Positions 34,301-57,771 of a stretch of DNA of 64,000 nucleotides are shown here, in pieces. The notes below the pieces were generated by a model. The model ran no database searches and was not told where the DNA came from. It was given only the letters and a program-made list of their open reading frames with translations. Source of the DNA: Streptomyces sp. A 4/2 (GTDB taxonomy: Bacteria; Actinomycetota; Actinomycetes; Streptomycetales; Streptomycetaceae). How positions within the stretch are numbered: the first letter of the stretch is position 1; every line of letters starts with the position of its first letter. The translations under genes and the position numbers were made by a program. The stretch is from contig NZ_CALNVW010000038.1 in assembly GCF_940670765.1 (NCBI RefSeq), positions 1 to 64,000 of the forward strand. The letters run 5' to 3'.

Positions 34301-37300
34301 TCGCCGACGGGCCGGGAGCCGGTGTCGGCGCCGGAGGGGGTGGCACCTGGGGCGGTGGCACGGGCCTCGGGCAGACTGTCGAGTACCCGCCCGGAGCGGC
34401 CTTCGGTGCAGGTCGGCCCGTACCGCTGCCAGTCGACGTCGGTGACCGCGAGGCAGGTCAGGTCCTGGTCGAGCGCCTGCTGGAGCACGGTGAGCGCCAG
34501 TTCCGGAGCCATCTGCCCCATGCCGGTGCTGCGCAGCCGCTCACCCAACTCCCCGCTGGCCAGCCCCACTTCTCCCCAGACACCCCAGGCGAGGGAGGTG
34601 GCGGGCAGCCCCTGGGACCGTCGTGCGACGGCCAGGGCGTCGAGGTAGGCGTTGGCCGCCGCGTAACTGGCCTGACCGGGCCCGCCGAGGGTTCCGGCCA
34701 GCGAGGAGAAGAGTACGAAGGCGTCGAGGTCGGCGTCCTGCGTCAACTCGTGCAGATGGCGTGCCGCGTCCACCTTCGGGCGCAGGACCGTCGCGGCCCG
34801 CTCGGGGGTGAGCGCGTCGAGCAGACAGTCGTCGAGGACGGCTGCGGCGTGCACGACCGCGGTCAGCGGGTGCTCGTCCGGTACGGACTCCAGGAGCAGC
34901 GCCAGAGAGTCGCGGTCCGCCACATCGCACGCGGTCACGGTCACCTCGGCGCCGAGCGCGGTCAAGCGGGCCTTCAACTCCGCGGCCCCGGGGGCCTGTT
35001 CACCCCGGCGGCTGGTGAGCAGCAGATGGCGGGCGCCGTTCCCGGCGAGCCACGCGGCGATCTCCGCGCCGATGCCGCCGGTGCCGCCGGTGACGAGGAC
35101 GGTGCCGGTGGGCCGCCAGGAGCGCACGGCCGAGGTGTCGGACAGCGGCTTGCGGATCAGGCGGCGCACGTACAACCCGTTGGGGCGGACGGCCAGTTGG
35201 TCCTCGCCCTCCCGTCCGGTCACCGCTGCGACCAGGCGCTCGACCGCGCGGTCGTCCGGGGTGGCAGGGAGATCGACCAGTCCGCCGATCCGCTGCGGAT
35301 ACTCCAGCGCGGCGATCCGGCCGAGGCCCCAGAGCAGGGCGTGACCAGGGTCGACGGACCGGTCCGAACGCCCGACGGACACCGCGCCCCGGGTCGCGCA
35401 CCAGAGCGGCGCCGTGATCCCGGCGTCGCCGAGCGCCTGGATCACGGCGACCGCCGTGTTCACATGCGACGGCCCGTCCGAACGGTGTTCCTGTCGTACG
35501 TCACGTTCATCGAGGGCCAGGAGCGACAGCACCCCGGTGCAGCCGTCGGCTGCCGCGTCCCGCAGTCGGCCGGTCAGTTCCGTGCGGTCGGCGGCCTCCA
35601 CCTCGACGAACCGCACGTGTGCGCCCTGCCGTTCCAGTCCCTGCCCGGCCTCGGACGCCCACGCGGACGCCCCTTCGGCCAGGCCTGCCGGGACGAGCAG
35701 GAGCCAACGGGAGCCGTCGATGCGGGAGATACGGGAGATGTGGGAGCCCGTTCCGTCGGTGACGGGCTGCCAGGAGATGCCGTAGCGCCAGGAATCCAGT
35801 ACGGCTGTCTGCTTCCGCCGGTGGCGCCAGTCGGCGAGTACGGGCTGCAACGACCCGAGCCGGTCCTGGTCGTCGTCGATGCCGAGGGTGGCGGCGAGAG
35901 CCGCAGGGTCGTCGCCCTCGACGGCCGCCCAGAACTCGGCGTCGACCGGGTCGGACGCGGGAAGGGCCGGGGCTGCCTGCTCCTCCAGCCAGTAGTGCTG
36001 ACGCTGGAAGGGGTACGTGGGCAGGTCGACGACGTGCGGCCGGGTGCCGTGGAACGCAGCCGACCAGTCGACCTCCGCACCCCGTACCCACAGCTCCGCC
36101 ACGCTCGTCAGGAATCGCTCCGTGCCGCCCTCACCACGGCGCAACGACCCTGCCACGACGCCTTGTCCACCACCGCGCGCCTCCAGCAGCTCCTCGACGG
36201 CGCCCGTCAGCACCGGATGCGAGGACACCTCGACGAAGACACCGAAGCCGTCCTCCGCCAGACACTCCACCGCATCCGCGAACCGCACGCGCTCCCGCAG
36301 ATTCGTGAACCAGTACCCGCCGTCCATGGTCAGCGGGTCCACGTACCCGCCCGACACGGACGACACCACCGGCACCCGGCCCGCCCGCGGTGACACCCCG
36401 CTCAGTTCGGCGGCCAGCCCCTCCCGCAGCTCCTCCATCGCCGCCGAGTGCGACGCGTAGTCCACCGCGACCCGGCGCGCCCGCACCCCCAGCCCCTCGC
36501 ACACGCCGACGAACTCGTCCAGGGCGGCGCGCTCGCCCGAGACCACGACCTGCGACGGACCATTCACCGCGGCGACGGAAACCCGCCCGTCCCAGCGTTC
36601 CAGCAGCCCCTCCACCACGGCCACCGAGGCCCCGACGGACACCATCCCGCCCCGGCCGGCCACCGCACCGATCGCCGCGCTGCGCACGCACACCACCCGC
36701 GCGGCGTCCTCCAGGGACAACACACCCGCCACACACGCAGCCGCGATCTCCCCCTGCGAATGCCCCACCACCACCGACGGCACCACCCCGAACGACTCCC
36801 ACAACGCCGCCAACGACACCATCACCGCGAACGACACCGGCTGCACCACATCCACCCGCTCCAACGACGGCGCACCCACCACCCCCCGCAACACATCCAC
36901 CAACGACCAATCCACGAAGCCGGACAGAACCCGCTCACACTCCGCCAACCGTCCCGCGAACACCGACGACGAAGCCGCCAGCTCCACCGCCATGCCCACC
37001 CACTGCGCCCCCTGCCCCGGGAACACGAACACCGGCCGGCCCACCGGCCCTGCCACACCACTCACCACACCCGCGCCCGGTACACCTCCGGCGACGGCGG
37101 ACAGGCCCTCGCCCAACTCCCCCACCACGACGGCCCGGTGCTCGAACGAGGACCGCGTACGCACCAGCGACCAACCCACATCCGCGCGGTCAGCCCCCTC
37201 GGCCGATCCGGCCAGCGTGGACGCCTGCTCCCGCAGCGCCCCGGCGCTGCGGCCCGACATCACCCACGGCACCACCGCTTCAGGGTCCGTCGCCACCGGA

Positions 37301-40300
37301 TCGCCGGACTCGACCGCCTCTACCGCCTCTATCGCCTCGACCGGAGGCTCCGGTGCCTCCTCCAGGATGACGTGCGCGTTCGTCCCGCTGACGCCGAACG
37401 ACGACACGCCCGCCCGGCGCGGCCGAACAGTCCGGGGCCACGCCCGCTCCTCGGTCAGCAGTTCCACCGCTCCGGCCGACCAGTCCACGTACGACGAACG
37501 GGCCTCCGCATGGAGCGACTTGGGCAACAGCTCGTGCCGCATCGCCAGCACCATCTTGATCAGCCCGGCAGCTCCCGCGGCGACCTGGGTGTGGCCGATG
37601 TTGGACTTCACGGACCCGAGCCACAGCGGCTCGCCGTCCGCCCGGTCCGCACGCCCCTGTCCGTACGTCGCGAGCAGCGCCTGCGCCTCGATCGGGTCGC
37701 CCAGCGGTGTGCCCGTACCGTGCGCCTCCACTGCGTCCACATCGGCGGGCGACAGTCCCGCGTCGGCCAACGCCTGCTGGATCACTCGCTGTTGGGAGGG
37801 TCCGTTGGGAGCGGTCAGGCCGTTGGACGCACCGTCCTGGTTGGTCGCGCTGCCCCGCACCAGCGCCAGTACCCGGTGGCCGTTGCGCCGGGCGTCCGAC
37901 AGCCGCTCCAGCAGGACCATCCCGGCGCCCTCGGCGAAGCCCATGCCGTCGGCGTCCTCGGAGAACGCCTTGCACCGGCCGTCCGCCGCGAGCCCGCGCT
38001 GGCGGCTGAAGCCCAGGAAGCCGATCGGCGCGGAGATCACCGAGGCGGCCCCGGCCAGGGCCAGCGAGCACTCCCCCGAGCGCAGCGACCGCACGGCGAG
38101 GTGCAGCGCCACCAGAGCCGACGAGCAGCCCGTGTCGAGGGTGACCGCGGGGCCTTCGAGGCCGAGCGTGTACGAGATACGGCCGGAGGCGACGCTGGTG
38201 ACGGTGCCCGTGACCAGATGCCCCTCGACGCCTTCCGGCAGGTGCCGGAGGCTCGCCCCGTACCCGCTGTGTGCGGCGCCGACGAAGACGCCGCACTCGC
38301 TGCCGCGGAGGCTGTGCGGGTCGATCCTGCCGTGCTCGATGGCCTCCCAGGAGGTTTCGAGCAGGAGGCGCTGCTGCGGGTCCATCGCGAGGGCCTCGCG
38401 TGGTGAGATGCCGAAGAACGAGGCGTCGAAGCGGCCCGCGTCCCGGACGAAACCCCCGGTGCGGACGTACGTCTTGCCCGCCTCGTCCGGGTCGGGGCTG
38501 TAGAGCTGATCGAGGTTCCAGCCCCGGTCGTCGGGGAAGGGGCCGATGGCGTCCTCCCCGGCGCTCATCAGCCGCCACAGGTCCTCGGGGCCCGTCACCT
38601 CGCCGGGGAACCGGCAGCCCATGCCCACGATCGCGATGGCGTCGTCGTCGGACGCGCCCGTGGTGACGGCCGGTGCCGGTGCCGGGGGGCGGGCGTCACC
38701 GAAGAGGACCGTGCCCAGATGGGCGGCCAGTCGGGTCACGCTCGGGTAGTCGAAGACGAGCGTGGTGGTGAGCTTCAGGCCGGTTGCCGCGTGGAGCGCG
38801 TTGCGCAGCGTGACCGCGAGCAGGGAGTCGAACCCGAGGTCGCGGAACGGGCGTCCGTCGTCGATCCCGTCCGGGGTCCGGTGCCCGAGTACGGCGGCGA
38901 CATGCGTACGCACCAGGTCGCGCAGGGCGCTGCTCCGGTCCTGCGCGGACAGCGGGCGCAGCTGCTCCCGCAGTGCCCCGGCGGCCGAGTGGGCGTCGTT
39001 CGCCGGGGCGTCGGTGCGCTTCTCACGGTCGAGTACGGCGCGGACCTCGGGGACGGTGTCGAGCAGGGGGCGGGGGCGGGCGGCGGTGAAGGCCGGGACG
39101 AACTGTTCCCAGTCCACGTCGGCGACGGCGAGGAACGCCTCGTCGTCGGTCACCGCCTGCCGCAGCCCGGCGATCGCGAGGTCGGGGTCCATGAACGGGA
39201 GTCCCCGCCACTTGAGTTCGGTGCTGACGACGTCCTTCGCCATGCCGCCGCCGTCGGCCGACCAGATGCCCCAGGCGAGGGTGGTTCCGGCGAGGCCCCG
39301 GGCGCGCCGGCTGCGGGTGACGGCGTCGAGGTAGGCGTTCCCGGCGGCGTAGGCGCCGTGGTCGGCGGCGCCCCAGAGCGCGGCCACCGACGAGTACAGG
39401 ACGAACGCGTCCAGGTCGGCGCGGTCGAACAGCCGGTCCAGGTTCGCGGTCCCGGCCAGCTTCACGTGCGCGCCCGCGGCGAACGCGTCCAGGTCCGTCC
39501 CGGCCAGCGGCGCCAGCTCGCCGACCCCGGCGCTGTGCACGACGGTCCTGATCCGCGGTCCGTCGCCCTGTACGTCCGCCACGAGGCGGGCCAGCGCCGC
39601 GTGGTCGGTGACATCGCAGGCCACGACGGTGACCCGGGGGCCCAGGGCGGTGAGTTCCGCCGCCAGTTCACGGGCACCCGGCGCGTCGGGGCCACGGCGG
39701 CTGGTCAGTACGAGGTGTTCGGCGCCCGCCTGTGCCAGCCAGCGTGCGGTGTGCGCGCCCAGGCCGCCGGTGCCGCCGGTGATGAGCGCGGCCCCACTGG
39801 TCCGCCACTGCCGGCCGTCGTCCTGCGGCGCGGGGGCCCGGCGCAGTCGGCGCAGCAGGGTGGCGCCCGCGCGGATCGCCGTCTGGTCCTCGCCGTCGTC
39901 CGCGGCCAGTACGGCGGCGAGCTGCCCCGCGTCGCCGGGGCCGACAGCCGTCGGCAGATCGATCAACCCGCCCCAGTGGTCGGGATGTTCGAGACCCATG
40001 CCCAGGCCGAGGCCCCAGGTGGGGCTCTGCCCGGGACTGCTGACCCGGTCGTCGCCACCGGCCGGGACGGCGTCCTGGGTGCACAGCCACAGCGGGACGG
40101 GCGTGTCCTGGTCGGTGAGGGCCTGGGCCAGCAGGAGGTTGAGGGCGAGGCCGGTGGTCAGCGCGGGGTGGGCGGGATGCGGGCGCTCGTCCAGGGCCAG
40201 CAGGGAGACCGCCCCGGCGGCATCGGGGTGGTCGGAGAGCAGCGCGGCGATCCCGGCCCGGTCCAGGTCGGCGGTGAGCGTCAACTCGGTTACGGCTGCG

Positions 40301-43300
40301 CCCTGTTGGCGGAGGGTAAGCCCGATCAGTTCAGCTGCTTCATGGCCGGACTTCTCGAAGCCGGATTCGCAGCCGGACTTCCCGCGACCGGGCGTCCCGC
40401 CACCGGGCGTCCCCTCACCGCACGTCCCGTGACCGGGCGTCGGGTCCCCCGAGGTCAGCAGGAGCCAGTGGCCGGTGAGCCGCGCCGGGGTGCGACCGGT
40501 GGCCGGTACCCAGTCGACGCTGTAGCGCCAGGAGTCGAGCGTGGAGCGGTCGCGCTGCTGGGCGCGCCAGTGCGTGAGGGCCGGGAGGACGGCGCTCAGC
40601 GGCGCGTCCTCGCTCACTCGGAGCGCTCGGGCGACGGCGCTCGTGTCGCCGCTGCCGAGGGTGGCCCAGAAGGCGGCGTCGGCCGGGTCGGGCTCGTGGG
40701 CGCTTCCGGTGTCCGGGTCCGTCAGCCAGTAGTGCTCGCGCTGGAAGGCGTACGTCGGCAGGGTCGTGGCCGCCGCGCCGGACGGAGCGTGAAACCGGTG
40801 CCAGTCGACGGGGCAGCCGTCCGTCCACAGCCGGGCGAGGGCCGTCACCGCGGTCCGCGGCTCGGGGGTGTCGCGGTGCAGCAGCGCCACGGCGAGCGCC
40901 TCGTCGTCGCAGGTCTCACCGATCGCGCCGAGGAGTGATCCGGCCGGTCCCAGCTCCAGGAACCGGGTGACGCCCAGCGCCCGCGCCCCGGTCACCGCGT
41001 CGGCGAACCTGACCGTGCCACGCACCTGGTCCACCCAGTACCGGGCGGTGAACTCCTGTACCGGCTCGCCCGTCAGGGTGGAGACGACCGGGATCTGCGG
41101 GCGGCCGGTGCCGATGCCCGCCGCCGCCTCGCCGAACCGCTTCAGCATCGGGTCCATCAGTACCGAGTGGAAGGCGTGGCTGACCTCCAGCCAACGGTTC
41201 TCCCGGCCGGGCAGTGCGGCAGCGACCGACTCCACGGCTGCGCGGGAGCCGGAGAGCACGAGTTGCCCCGGCGCGTTCACCGCGGCCACCGACACGCCCT
41301 CGGTCAGCAGCGGTGCGACCTCGGCCGCCGAGGCGCGCACCGCCCACATCGCGCCCCCCTGCGGCAGTGCCTGCATCAGCTCGGCCCGTGCCGCCACCAG
41401 GCGGCAGGCGTCCGCGAGCGACAGCGCACCGGCCACGTGGGCGGCGGCCAGTTCGCCGACGGAGTGTCCCACCAGACAGTCGGGACGCACACCCCAGGAC
41501 TCCACCAGCCGGAACAGCGCCACCTCGACGGCGAACAGCGCGGGCTGCGCCCAGCCCGTGTCCCTGAGCAGGCTGTCGGGGTCGTGGAACATCACCTCGC
41601 GCAACGGCAGCTCCAGCAGCCGGTCGAAGTGGTCGCACACGTCACTCAGCGCGGCGTCGAAAACCGGGTACGCGGCGGCCAACTCCCGCCCCATTCCGGC
41701 CCGTTGGCTGCCCTGGCCGGAGAAGACGAAGGCGGTCAGCCCGTCGCCCGCCACCCCGGACACCACTCCGGGCGCGGGCAGCGCGCCGTCGGCCAGCGCA
41801 CGCAGCCCGGTGCGCAGCCCGTCCGGGTCGGTGCCGAGGACCACCGCGCGGTGTTCGAGGGCGGCGCGGGTCGTCGCCAGGGACAGTCCCACATCCGCCC
41901 TGGACAGGCCGTCCACCGAGGACAACAGTCGCTCTGCCTGGGCGGGCAGCGCGGCGGGGGTGCGCGCGGAGATCACCCACGGCACCACCGGTACGGGTAC
42001 GGACCGCGGGTGGGGCTGAGTCCCCTCGTCGGCCGGGTCGGCTTCGGGGGCCTGTTCCAGGATCACGTGCGCGTTCGTCCCGCTGGCGCCGAACGACGAC
42101 ACACCCGCCCGCCGGGGCCGGTCCGTCCGCGGCCACTCCCGCGTCCCGGTGAGGAGCTCGACGGCTCCGGACGACCAGTCCACGTACGACGAAGGCGTCC
42201 CCACGTGCAGCGACCTGGGCAGGATCCCGTGCCGCATCGCCGAGACCATCTTCATGACACCCGCGATGCCGGAAGCCGCCTGGGTGTGGCCGATGTTCGA
42301 CTTCACCGAGCCGAGCCACAGCGGGTCGCCGTCGCCGCGCCCCTGGCCGTACGTCGCGAGGAGCGCCTGCGCCTCGATCGGGTCGCCCAGCGCGGTGCCC
42401 GTACCGTGCGCCTCCACCGCGTCCACCTCGGCCGGCTGCACCCCGGCGTTCGCCAGCGCCTGGCGGATCACCCGCTGCTGCGAAGGGCCGTGCGGTGCGG
42501 TCAGGCCGTTGGACGCGCCGTCCTGGTTGGTCGCGCTGCCGCGTACCACCGCCAGTACCTGGTGACCGTTGCGCCGGGCGTCCGAGAGCCGTTCGAGGAG
42601 CAGGACGTTGACGCCCTCGCCCCAGCCCGTGCCGTCCGCGTCGTCCGAGAAGGACTTGCACCGGCCGTCCACCGCGAGGCCCGACTGCCTGCTGAACTCG
42701 ATGAAGTTGCGCGGTGTGCCCATCACGGTGGCGCCCGCCGCGAGCGCCAGCGTGCACTCGCCGGAGCGCAGCGCCTGGACCGCCAGGTGCAGGGCCACCA
42801 GGGAGGACGAACACATGGTGTCGACGGTGACGGCGGGACCCTCGAAGCCGAGGGTGTACGCGATGCGGCCGGACAGGACGGCGCCGGAACCACCGGTCAG
42901 CAGGTGGCCCTCGACGCCCTCGGGGGTGGTGCGCAGCGAGGTGCCGTAGCCCTGGTTGCTGGCGCCGACGAAGACCCCGGCGCGCTCGCCGCGCAGGCTC
43001 TCCACGTCGATGCCCGCCCGTTCGAACACCTCCCACGCCGTCTCCAGGAGGAGCCGCTGCTGCGGGTCCATCGCCAGCGCCTCGCGCGGGGAGATCCCGA
43101 AGAATCCGGCGTCGAACCCGGCCGCGTCCCGGAGGAAGGCGCCGTGCCGGGTGTAGCTGGTGCCGGGGTGGTCGGGGTCCGGGTGGTAGAGGCCCGCCAG
43201 GTCCCAGCCGCGGTCGGTGGGCAGCTCGCCGACGAGGTCGGCGCCCGCCGCGACGAGGTCCCAGTACTTCTCGGGGGTGTCCGCGCCGCCCGGGTACCGG

Positions 43301-43433
43301 CAGCTCATCGAGACGATCGCGACGGGTTCGAGCTGCTGGTCCTCCAGCTCCCTGACCCGGTGCCGGGTGGTCCGCAGATCCGCGGTGACCCGGTTCAGGT
43401 ACTCCCGGAGCCGCTCTTCGGTCGCGCCGCTCA

Positions 43434-43434
<1 letters not shown>
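28324..43434 (-). CDS. Modular type I PKS B (modules 3, 4 and 5)
   Basis: A 5036-aa trimodular synthase, the largest here. Its ATG (43434) overlaps the PKS A stop by one base (TGATG). The N-terminal docking helix contains EERLREYLNRVTADL. Module 3: KS (Cys208, in DTMCSSS), malonyl AT (GHSVGE, HAFH), A-type KR, ACP. Module 4: KS (Cys1770, in DTGCSSA), methylmalonyl AT (GHSQGE, YASH), B-type KR (LDD), ACP. Module 5: KS (Cys3338), malonyl AT (GHSIGE, HAFH), DH with intact HxxxGxxxxP and HPALFDAALH, B-type KR (VDD), ACP. The C-terminus TDEEIFQFLDNQL is a docking tail of the same kind as PKS A and D. The module 5 KS carries PRVAPAIDPQQ where its neighbours have PREALAMDPQQ. Predicted output: two beta-hydroxy units and the first alkene of the diene. 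Confidence 0.97.
28565..33945 (-). other. PKS module 5: KS-AT(malonyl)-DH-KR(B-type)-ACP
   Basis: The KS Cys codon is at 33421-33423. The AT has GHSIGELSAAH and VSHAFH (malonyl). The DH has H-xxx-G-xxxx-P (HVIDGATVLP) and HPALFDAALH, so both catalytic residues are present. The KR has VVDDGLITAL (B-type), the usual partner for a trans alkene. No ER is present. Predicted unit: CH=CH, the first half of the diene. Confidence 0.92.
34010..38658 (-). other. PKS module 4: KS-AT(methylmalonyl)-KR(B-type)-ACP
   Basis: The KS reads DTGCSSA (Cys codon 38125-38127). The AT has GHSQGEIAAAC and VDYASH. The KR has VLDDCLLD, so it is B-type, and there is no DH, so the D-configured hydroxyl should be retained. 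The AT shares an almost identical DNA tract with module 8 (36740-37065 against 15634-15959). Predicted unit: CH(OH)-CH(CH3). Confidence 0.92.
36740..37065. repeat. AT tract of module 4 nearly identical to module 8 (copy 2)
   Basis: Partner of 15634-15959, offset 21,106 bp in direct orientation. Similarity extends more loosely to the post-AT region (about 36050-36130 against 14930-15000, LWVRGAEVDW). It could be the product of recombination or gene conversion between two methylmalonyl AT domains. Confidence 0.92.
38697..43332 (-). other. PKS module 3: KS-AT(malonyl)-KR(A-type)-ACP
   Basis: The KS active site reads DTMCSSS (Cys codon 42811-42813). The AT has GHSVGELAAAH and VSHAFH, so malonyl is predicted. 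The KR has ALWGAADHGAY with Trp and no LDD (A-type); the His before Tyr has no methyl to act on here. There is no DH between AT and KR. The ACP has LGFDSLLAVTLRN. Predicted unit: CH(OH)-CH2. Confidence 0.92.
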
Positions 43435-55895
<12,461 letters not shown>

Positions 55896-56081
55896 TGGTC
55901 GCCCTACTCCCGACTGTTCGGCGATCCCGGTGGTCCCGAGCCCGGCGCGGCGCCGCCGTCCGGCCCCCCGGTGGTGGCCGGGTCCGACGGTCTGCACGGT
56001 CTGCGCTGCCTGCTCGTCACCGGATCTGTGCTGGATCCTGGACTGTTCTGCGTGGGCCGCACGGGCTGCCGTGCGCCACCG

Positions 56082-56105
56082 CGCGGGCGGCTCGTGCCGC
56101 CCGCG
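56082..56105 (-). terminator. Perfect 10-bp hairpin between dehydratase and PKS A (terminator or attenuator)
   Basis: On the minus strand CGCGGGCGGC, a 4-nt ACGA loop and GCCGCCCGCG form a perfect hairpin 21 nt after the dehydratase stop. It lies in the 230-bp gap before PKS A and has no T-run. It could reduce read-through into the PKS genes, stabilise the 3' end of the dehydratase message, or mark a processing point. I see no clear promoter in 55896-56081. Confidence 0.55.
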
Positions 56106-56125
56106 TGTCCCGCGTACCGGCGGGG

Positions 56126-57502
56126 TCAGCCGGTGCAGGCGCGCAGGCAGGCGATGAGGCTGCGGGCCTGCACGTTCAGATAGTGCTGGTGCTGGAGGAG
56201 CCAGGTGATCTGCGGCAGGGTCGTCCAGCGGAACCCTTCCGGCTCCTGGTCCGGGTAGTTCTCGCCGACTTCGATGATCATGTAGCGGCTGCGGGAGTGG
56301 TAGAACCGGCCGCCCTCCTCCGACATCTCCGCGTCGAACAGCACCCGGCCCTCGTCGCGGTACCGCTCGATGTCCCGCAGTTGGTCCTGGACCAGACCCG
56401 GCAGATGGGCATGGTTCTCGGGGGTGCCCTGCACGGTCGGCGCGAGCTCGATGACGTCGACATAGCCGGGTTCGATGCGGGCCCTGAGCAGCGCGTGCAG
56501 CACTCCGTCGAAGCGCTTCACCAGCAGTGCGGCGACGCCGATGCCGTGCGGTTCGATCAGCGGCTGGGTCCACCCGGACACCTCGCGGCTGTTGGCCCTG
56601 ACGTCCACGGCGCCCACGTGGAAGAAGAGTCCCCGCTCGTGCGAGATCGACCGCTCGGACCGTTCCCAGCCGGGCAGTCCGGAGAGCCCGACGACGGTGG
56701 TGGTCACATCGCGGGTGGCCTGGTTGGTGGTGATCCAGTGCAGCAGTTCGGTGCTGGTGTGCACCCCGCTGCCGACACCGGGGCCCGGCAGGCAGGAGAG
56801 CACCGTGCGGGCGTCCATGTTCACCCGGTGATCGATGCGCAGCTGCTCCTGCACCTGTCCGAGCGTCATCCAGCAGAAGTCCCCGTCGGCCTCGACCTCG
56901 GGGCCGACCTCGATGACCATGTTGCGGTTGCGCTTGCGGTAGAACCAGGCGCCGTGCTCGGACTGGAGCACATCGGCGACCACCCGGTGCGGGCGCACGT
57001 TCCTGAAGTGCTCGATGTACGGCACGGTCCGGCCGCGGTGGACGCCCGTGTAGTTGCTCTTGGTCGCCTGGACCGTCGGGGAGAGCTGCACGCCGTTCGG
57101 GTTGCCCGGCTCCGTCTTGGCCTGCATCAGCAGGTGCAGGACCCCGTCGATCTCCCGTACCGCGATGCCGAGCAGCCCGATCTCCTGCTGCACGATGATC
57201 GGCTGCGACCACTCCCGTACCGGCCCCTGGTCGACCTCGACGCGCAGGCCGACCACCGAGAAGAACCGGCCGCTGTCGTGCACCAGGTTCCCGGTGTCCG
57301 GCGCGAACGACCAGTTGCGCATCCGGTCGAACGGGATCGGGGTGACCTCGTGCACCTGGGCGGCGCTCCGGTCGGCGAACCACTTCTCGAACTGCTCGGT
57401 ACTGGTGGCCACTCCGTCGACTGCCTGCGCGGACAGCGCGAGCCGCGCGGGCAGGTGCGCGTCCTCCTGGCGGAGGACGCCGAGTCCGGTGGTGTTCGGC
57501 AT
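56126..57502 (-). CDS. NDP-hexose 2,3-dehydratase (deoxysugar biosynthesis)
   Basis: A 458-aa protein of the NDP-hexose 2,3-dehydratase family (EvaA, TylX3, SpnO relatives). These enzymes remove the C-2 hydroxyl of dTDP-4-keto-6-deoxyglucose to give the 3,4-diketo-2,6-dideoxy sugar, the committed step to 2-deoxyhexoses. The family's two homologous halves are visible. The first contains WSQPIIVQQEIGLLGI, DGVLHLLMQAKTEPG and LSPTVQATKSNY. The second contains WTQPLIEPHGIGVAAL, DGVLHALLRARIEPG and LAPTVQGTPENH. I chose the ATG at 57502 because GGAGAGAG lies about 10 nt upstream; in-frame starts at 57523 and 57538 are possible. It is the first gene of the PKS operon, 230 bp before PKS A, with a strong hairpin in the gap. 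It implies at least one 2-deoxysugar on the product. The 3-ketoreductase and 4,6-dehydratase partners are not in the window. Confidence 0.93.
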   Translation of the reverse strand: MPNTTGLGVLRQEDAHLPARLALSAQAVDGVATSTEQFEKWFADRSAAQVHEVTPIPFDRMRNWSFAPDTGNLVHDSGRFFSVVGLRVEVDQGPVREWSQPIIVQQEIGLLGIAVREIDGVLHLLMQAKTEPGNPNGVQLSPTVQATKSNYTGVHRGRTVPYIEHFRNVRPHRVVADVLQSEHGAWFYRKRNRNMVIEVGPEVEADGDFCWMTLGQVQEQLRIDHRVNMDARTVLSCLPGPGVGSGVHTSTELLHWITTNQATRDVTTTVVGLSGLPGWERSERSISHERGLFFHVGAVDVRANSREVSGWTQPLIEPHGIGVAALLVKRFDGVLHALLRARIEPGYVDVIELAPTVQGTPENHAHLPGLVQDQLRDIERYRDEGRVLFDAEMSEEGGRFYHSRSRYMIIEVGENYPDQEPEGFRWTTLPQITWLLQHQHYLNVQARSLIACLRACTG

Positions 57503-57633
57503 GGGAGTCTCTCTCCGGTTCATGAGTCGACGGATCACTCCGATTCCGGTCGGGGCGACCGGAGTTCAGCCCGTGGCGTTGCGTCCCAGGTGAACACGGC
57601 CGTGGAGGCGGGCCCAGGTGGAACCGGGGCACT

Positions 57634-57649
57634 CTAGGGGTTCACTCAG
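57634..57649. promoter_or_regulatory. Candidate PAS-LuxR (PimM-type) operator 1
   Basis: CTAGGGGTTCACTCAG matches 12 of 16 positions of the published PimM-type consensus CTVGGGAWWTCCCBAG as I recall it. The left arm CTAGGG and the outer AG are intact, while the right CCC arm is poor. It lies 132 bp upstream of the dehydratase start. Confidence 0.4.
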
Positions 57650-57682
57650 ACCCGCCCTTCGACCCCCTGCGTCGCCATTACT

Positions 57683-57698
57683 CGGCGAATTTCCCTAG
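57683..57698. promoter_or_regulatory. Candidate PAS-LuxR (PimM-type) operator 2
   Basis: CGGCGAATTTCCCTAG matches 13 of 16 positions of CTVGGGAWWTCCCBAG, with a perfect right half (AWWTCCCBAG). It lies 49 bp centre-to-centre from operator 1 and about 74 bp upstream of the TEII start, so it could serve both directions. Confidence 0.45.
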
Positions 57699-57771
57699 AT
57701 TGCCGAACCCTCGCGGTCAACCGGGTCCGGGCGCCTCCATGCTGACCCTGCTCGCGACCAGAGAGGCCAGC

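Larger units (their letters stand above)
57503..57771. promoter_or_regulatory. Divergent promoter region between the PKS/dehydratase operon and the TEII-GT-ABC operon
   Basis: These 269 bp contain no supported gene and must hold the start sites of both outward-facing operons. The region is visibly richer in A and T than the genes, for example around 57671-57705. It carries two sites resembling the PAS-LuxR operator. TAGATT (57696-57701, plus) and TAGAGT (57631-57636, minus) look like -10 hexamers, but I see no convincing -35 partner for either. Confidence 0.7.

Noticed and set aside
55896..57632. Upstream extension of the PKS A frame to 57632
   Set aside because: It overlaps the whole dehydratase gene in another frame and encodes low-complexity Arg/Pro-rich sequence, so it is not a real N-terminus.
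57690..57705. TAGATT as a -10 box for the thioesterase operon
   Set aside because: It fits TANNNT, but no acceptable -35 lies 16-18 bp upstream. I mention it only in the promoter-region entry.
57700..57771. Longer TTG start for the type II thioesterase
   Set aside because: The extra 24 residues are unlike the family, and the ATG at 57772 has a purine-rich RBS.
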